A DNA stretch of 64,000 nt from Colias croceus (Eukaryota > Arthropoda > Insecta > Lepidoptera > Pieridae). The stretch spans positions 6,820,001-6,884,000 of the forward strand of contig NC_059568.1 of NCBI RefSeq assembly GCF_905220415.1, written 5' to 3'. Made by a program: the position numbers and the translations under genes. The notes beneath the pieces are model-generated. The model ran no database searches, was not told where the DNA came from, and saw nothing but the letters and a program-made list of their open reading frames with translations. Shown here one piece after another: positions 62,496-64,000 of the stretch. Position 1 is the first letter of the stretch, and the number at the start of each line of letters is the position of its first letter.

Positions 62496-63504
62496 CTTAA
62501 AATATAATGATTTAGGTAATTTAGCTAATTTTATACTAAATAATAGAAAATAAAATTTAAATTATACATTTAAACTCAAGTCAATGTGAAGGATTATTAT
62601 GAAGTTTAAATTTATGCATAATTTTTAGTAGTGTCAATTTATTATATTCATGTAAGTAATCCCTTGTAATCTCAATTGATTGTTCAAGACTTGGTATAAA
62701 GATCTTATTTTACAAAACGTATTAGATTTAAATATTGAGAGTTATACTTAAATGCATAATGTTTCGGTTTTGATGGATTTTTGTGAAATGTTTATTATTT
62801 GTATATACAATGTTTAAAAATATAATAATCAATGAACTATTGGGGTAATATGGTGGATTCAGTAATCATGAAAGCCTATATAGATTTTCTGTAACTATTT
62901 TTAAGTTTTTTTTTATTTTTTATTATTATATCCAGACAGAATATAAAGTCGTCGTCAAATAAAAGTTTAAAATTTTTGTTAGTATTGTATTCTTTATGAA
63001 TATTTTAAGTAGTTTCCTTATCACTTGGTTATTAACATTTGAATATATTGTGTAAAAATATCTGATGTGTCAATTGTTATAAAGCATAATAAATTATATT
63101 TAAAATAATTATTGTGTGTTGTTTCATTTTTCTATTTACCAAAGATACTTAATATCTTATGACTATTTTCATAAATATAGAAACTAATTCATTAAGGGAT
63201 ATTAAACCTTTGATTGAAATAAAGCCCAATACGATAATCGTTGAATGTTCATTGATATCACGAATCATTTCCTATATAAAAATCTCTTTCTGGGTAAGTA
63301 CCTACTCTACTAATATTGAAGTAATCTGAAAATTTCTTGAAACGGACCCTCATCATAATCGACAACGTTGGCCCAATAAATGATCCGACAATGTTTGTCG
63401 CCAAGATCGGGGGTTCTTCTTCACAATCGACGTAAAGATACGTACACACAGCATACAATATATTATTAAAGATTTTGAAAACTTAAGTAAAGTTGGCTTA
63501 CACA

Positions 63505-63850
63505 TCTTTGGTACAGTGGTTAACGCGTAAGCATAGACGCGAGGGCTCCCCGGTTCGATTCTCAGTAAGGAAAAACAAAGTCAAGGGAACACGGGAATTC
63601 AATTGGGTTGCGAATCTCAGAAGGAAAAAAATTAGAAACGCCAGTATCACGTTGTTGCCCGTCTGTGTGTCTGTCGAAGGTCTGTCAAGACCCTTTTCTG
63701 AAAAACGCGTGGAAGTATCTCGCTGTAATTTTTAGCAAGTCTAAAAAACTTATATAAGCCAACGCAATCAAGATATATAGCCGTTGATGCTAACAACATT
63801 CGCAAGGGAATCAAAACCTACAGGGTACCCGTGAACCAGAGTTCATTTCA
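63505..63850 (+). mobile_element. tRNA-derived SINE with retroposon body
   Basis: TTGGTACAGTGGTTAACGCG (box A) and CCCGGTTCGATTCTC (box B) start it. The body from about 63600 shares GTCTGTGTGTCTGTC, ACCCTTTTCTGAAAAACG and CGCAAGGGAATCAAAACCTA with the repeat at 10309-10600. Confidence 0.65.
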
Positions 63851-64000
63851 AGATTCTGAAATCTTGAAAATTTGTACGAAACAACGTCATAAAGAACACA
63901 TATAAAGGAAAAATAATTGTGAGACGTATATTTATTAATATATAGTACCTAAGGTACCTAGGTAGTTAACATAATATAAAAAAACGGTTTTTAGGGAACT

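Larger units (their letters stand above)
60739..64000. other. Intergenic region downstream of PLC-gamma
   Basis: The PLC-gamma 3' UTR comes first; AATAAA signals occur at about 61443 and 61534, but which is used is unknown. Then a palindromic MITE, a LINE tail and a tRNA-SINE with attached retroposon sequence. No further exon seen. Confidence 0.6.

Overview
The window reads as a piece of an AT-rich insect nuclear genome, most likely from a moth or butterfly (Lepidoptera). The evidence is small exons with GT-AG introns, insect-type orthologues, and a dense load of repeats of lepidopteran style: short Helitrons ending in a GC-rich hairpin plus CTAG, 5'-truncated LINE tails, tRNA-derived SINEs and many foldback/TIR elements. 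Species and chromosome cannot be told from the sequence alone.

Four protein-coding genes were rebuilt exon by exon, with splice sites and reading phase checked by hand. (1) 12.6-16.1 kb, + strand: the last five coding exons of an NDRG-family (inactive alpha/beta-hydrolase fold) gene; its 5' exons were not found. (2) 29.7-23.9 kb, - strand: a complete syntaxin-7/12-type Qa-SNARE (Syx7), 7 coding exons, 260 aa. (3) 31.2-43.7 kb, + strand: PAN3, the pseudokinase subunit of the PAN2-PAN3 deadenylase, 16 coding exons, 630 aa if an in-frame 99-nt exon at 32789-32887 is included and 597 aa without it. (4) 53.0-60.7 kb, + strand: a complete phospholipase C gamma (Drosophila small wing), 12 coding exons, 1,199 aa. 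Syx7 and PAN3 are head to head across about 1.4 kb. The genes share no pathway: endosomal fusion, mRNA decay, receptor tyrosine kinase signalling and an NDRG protein.

Layout: 1-12.6 kb is noncoding or intronic, with Helitrons, an inverted-repeat element carrying a MADF-domain fragment, a compound inverted/direct array of tRNA-like units, and three unrecognised coding-like minus-strand ORFs (5.7-8.1 kb). 16.1-23.9 kb is intergenic, with three long TIR/foldback elements, one containing a dead mariner. Syx7 introns hold Helitrons and a nested PIF/Harbinger-like element. PAN3 introns hold at least six Helitrons, a truncated Jockey-like LINE and a hAT-like foldback element. 43.7-53.0 kb is intergenic, with a foldback element, THAP/P-element-like scraps and a TTAA-flanked piggyBac deletion derivative that itself contains another TIR element. 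60.7-64 kb is intergenic with a near-perfect palindromic MITE, a LINE tail and a tRNA-SINE.

I found no clear new biological system. The most interesting items are the compound tRNA-like array with a 12-bp flanking duplication, the piggyBac derivative that keeps only its N-terminus and cysteine-rich tail, the MADF-bearing TIR element, the PAN3 99-nt exon, and the unassigned minus-strand ORFs.
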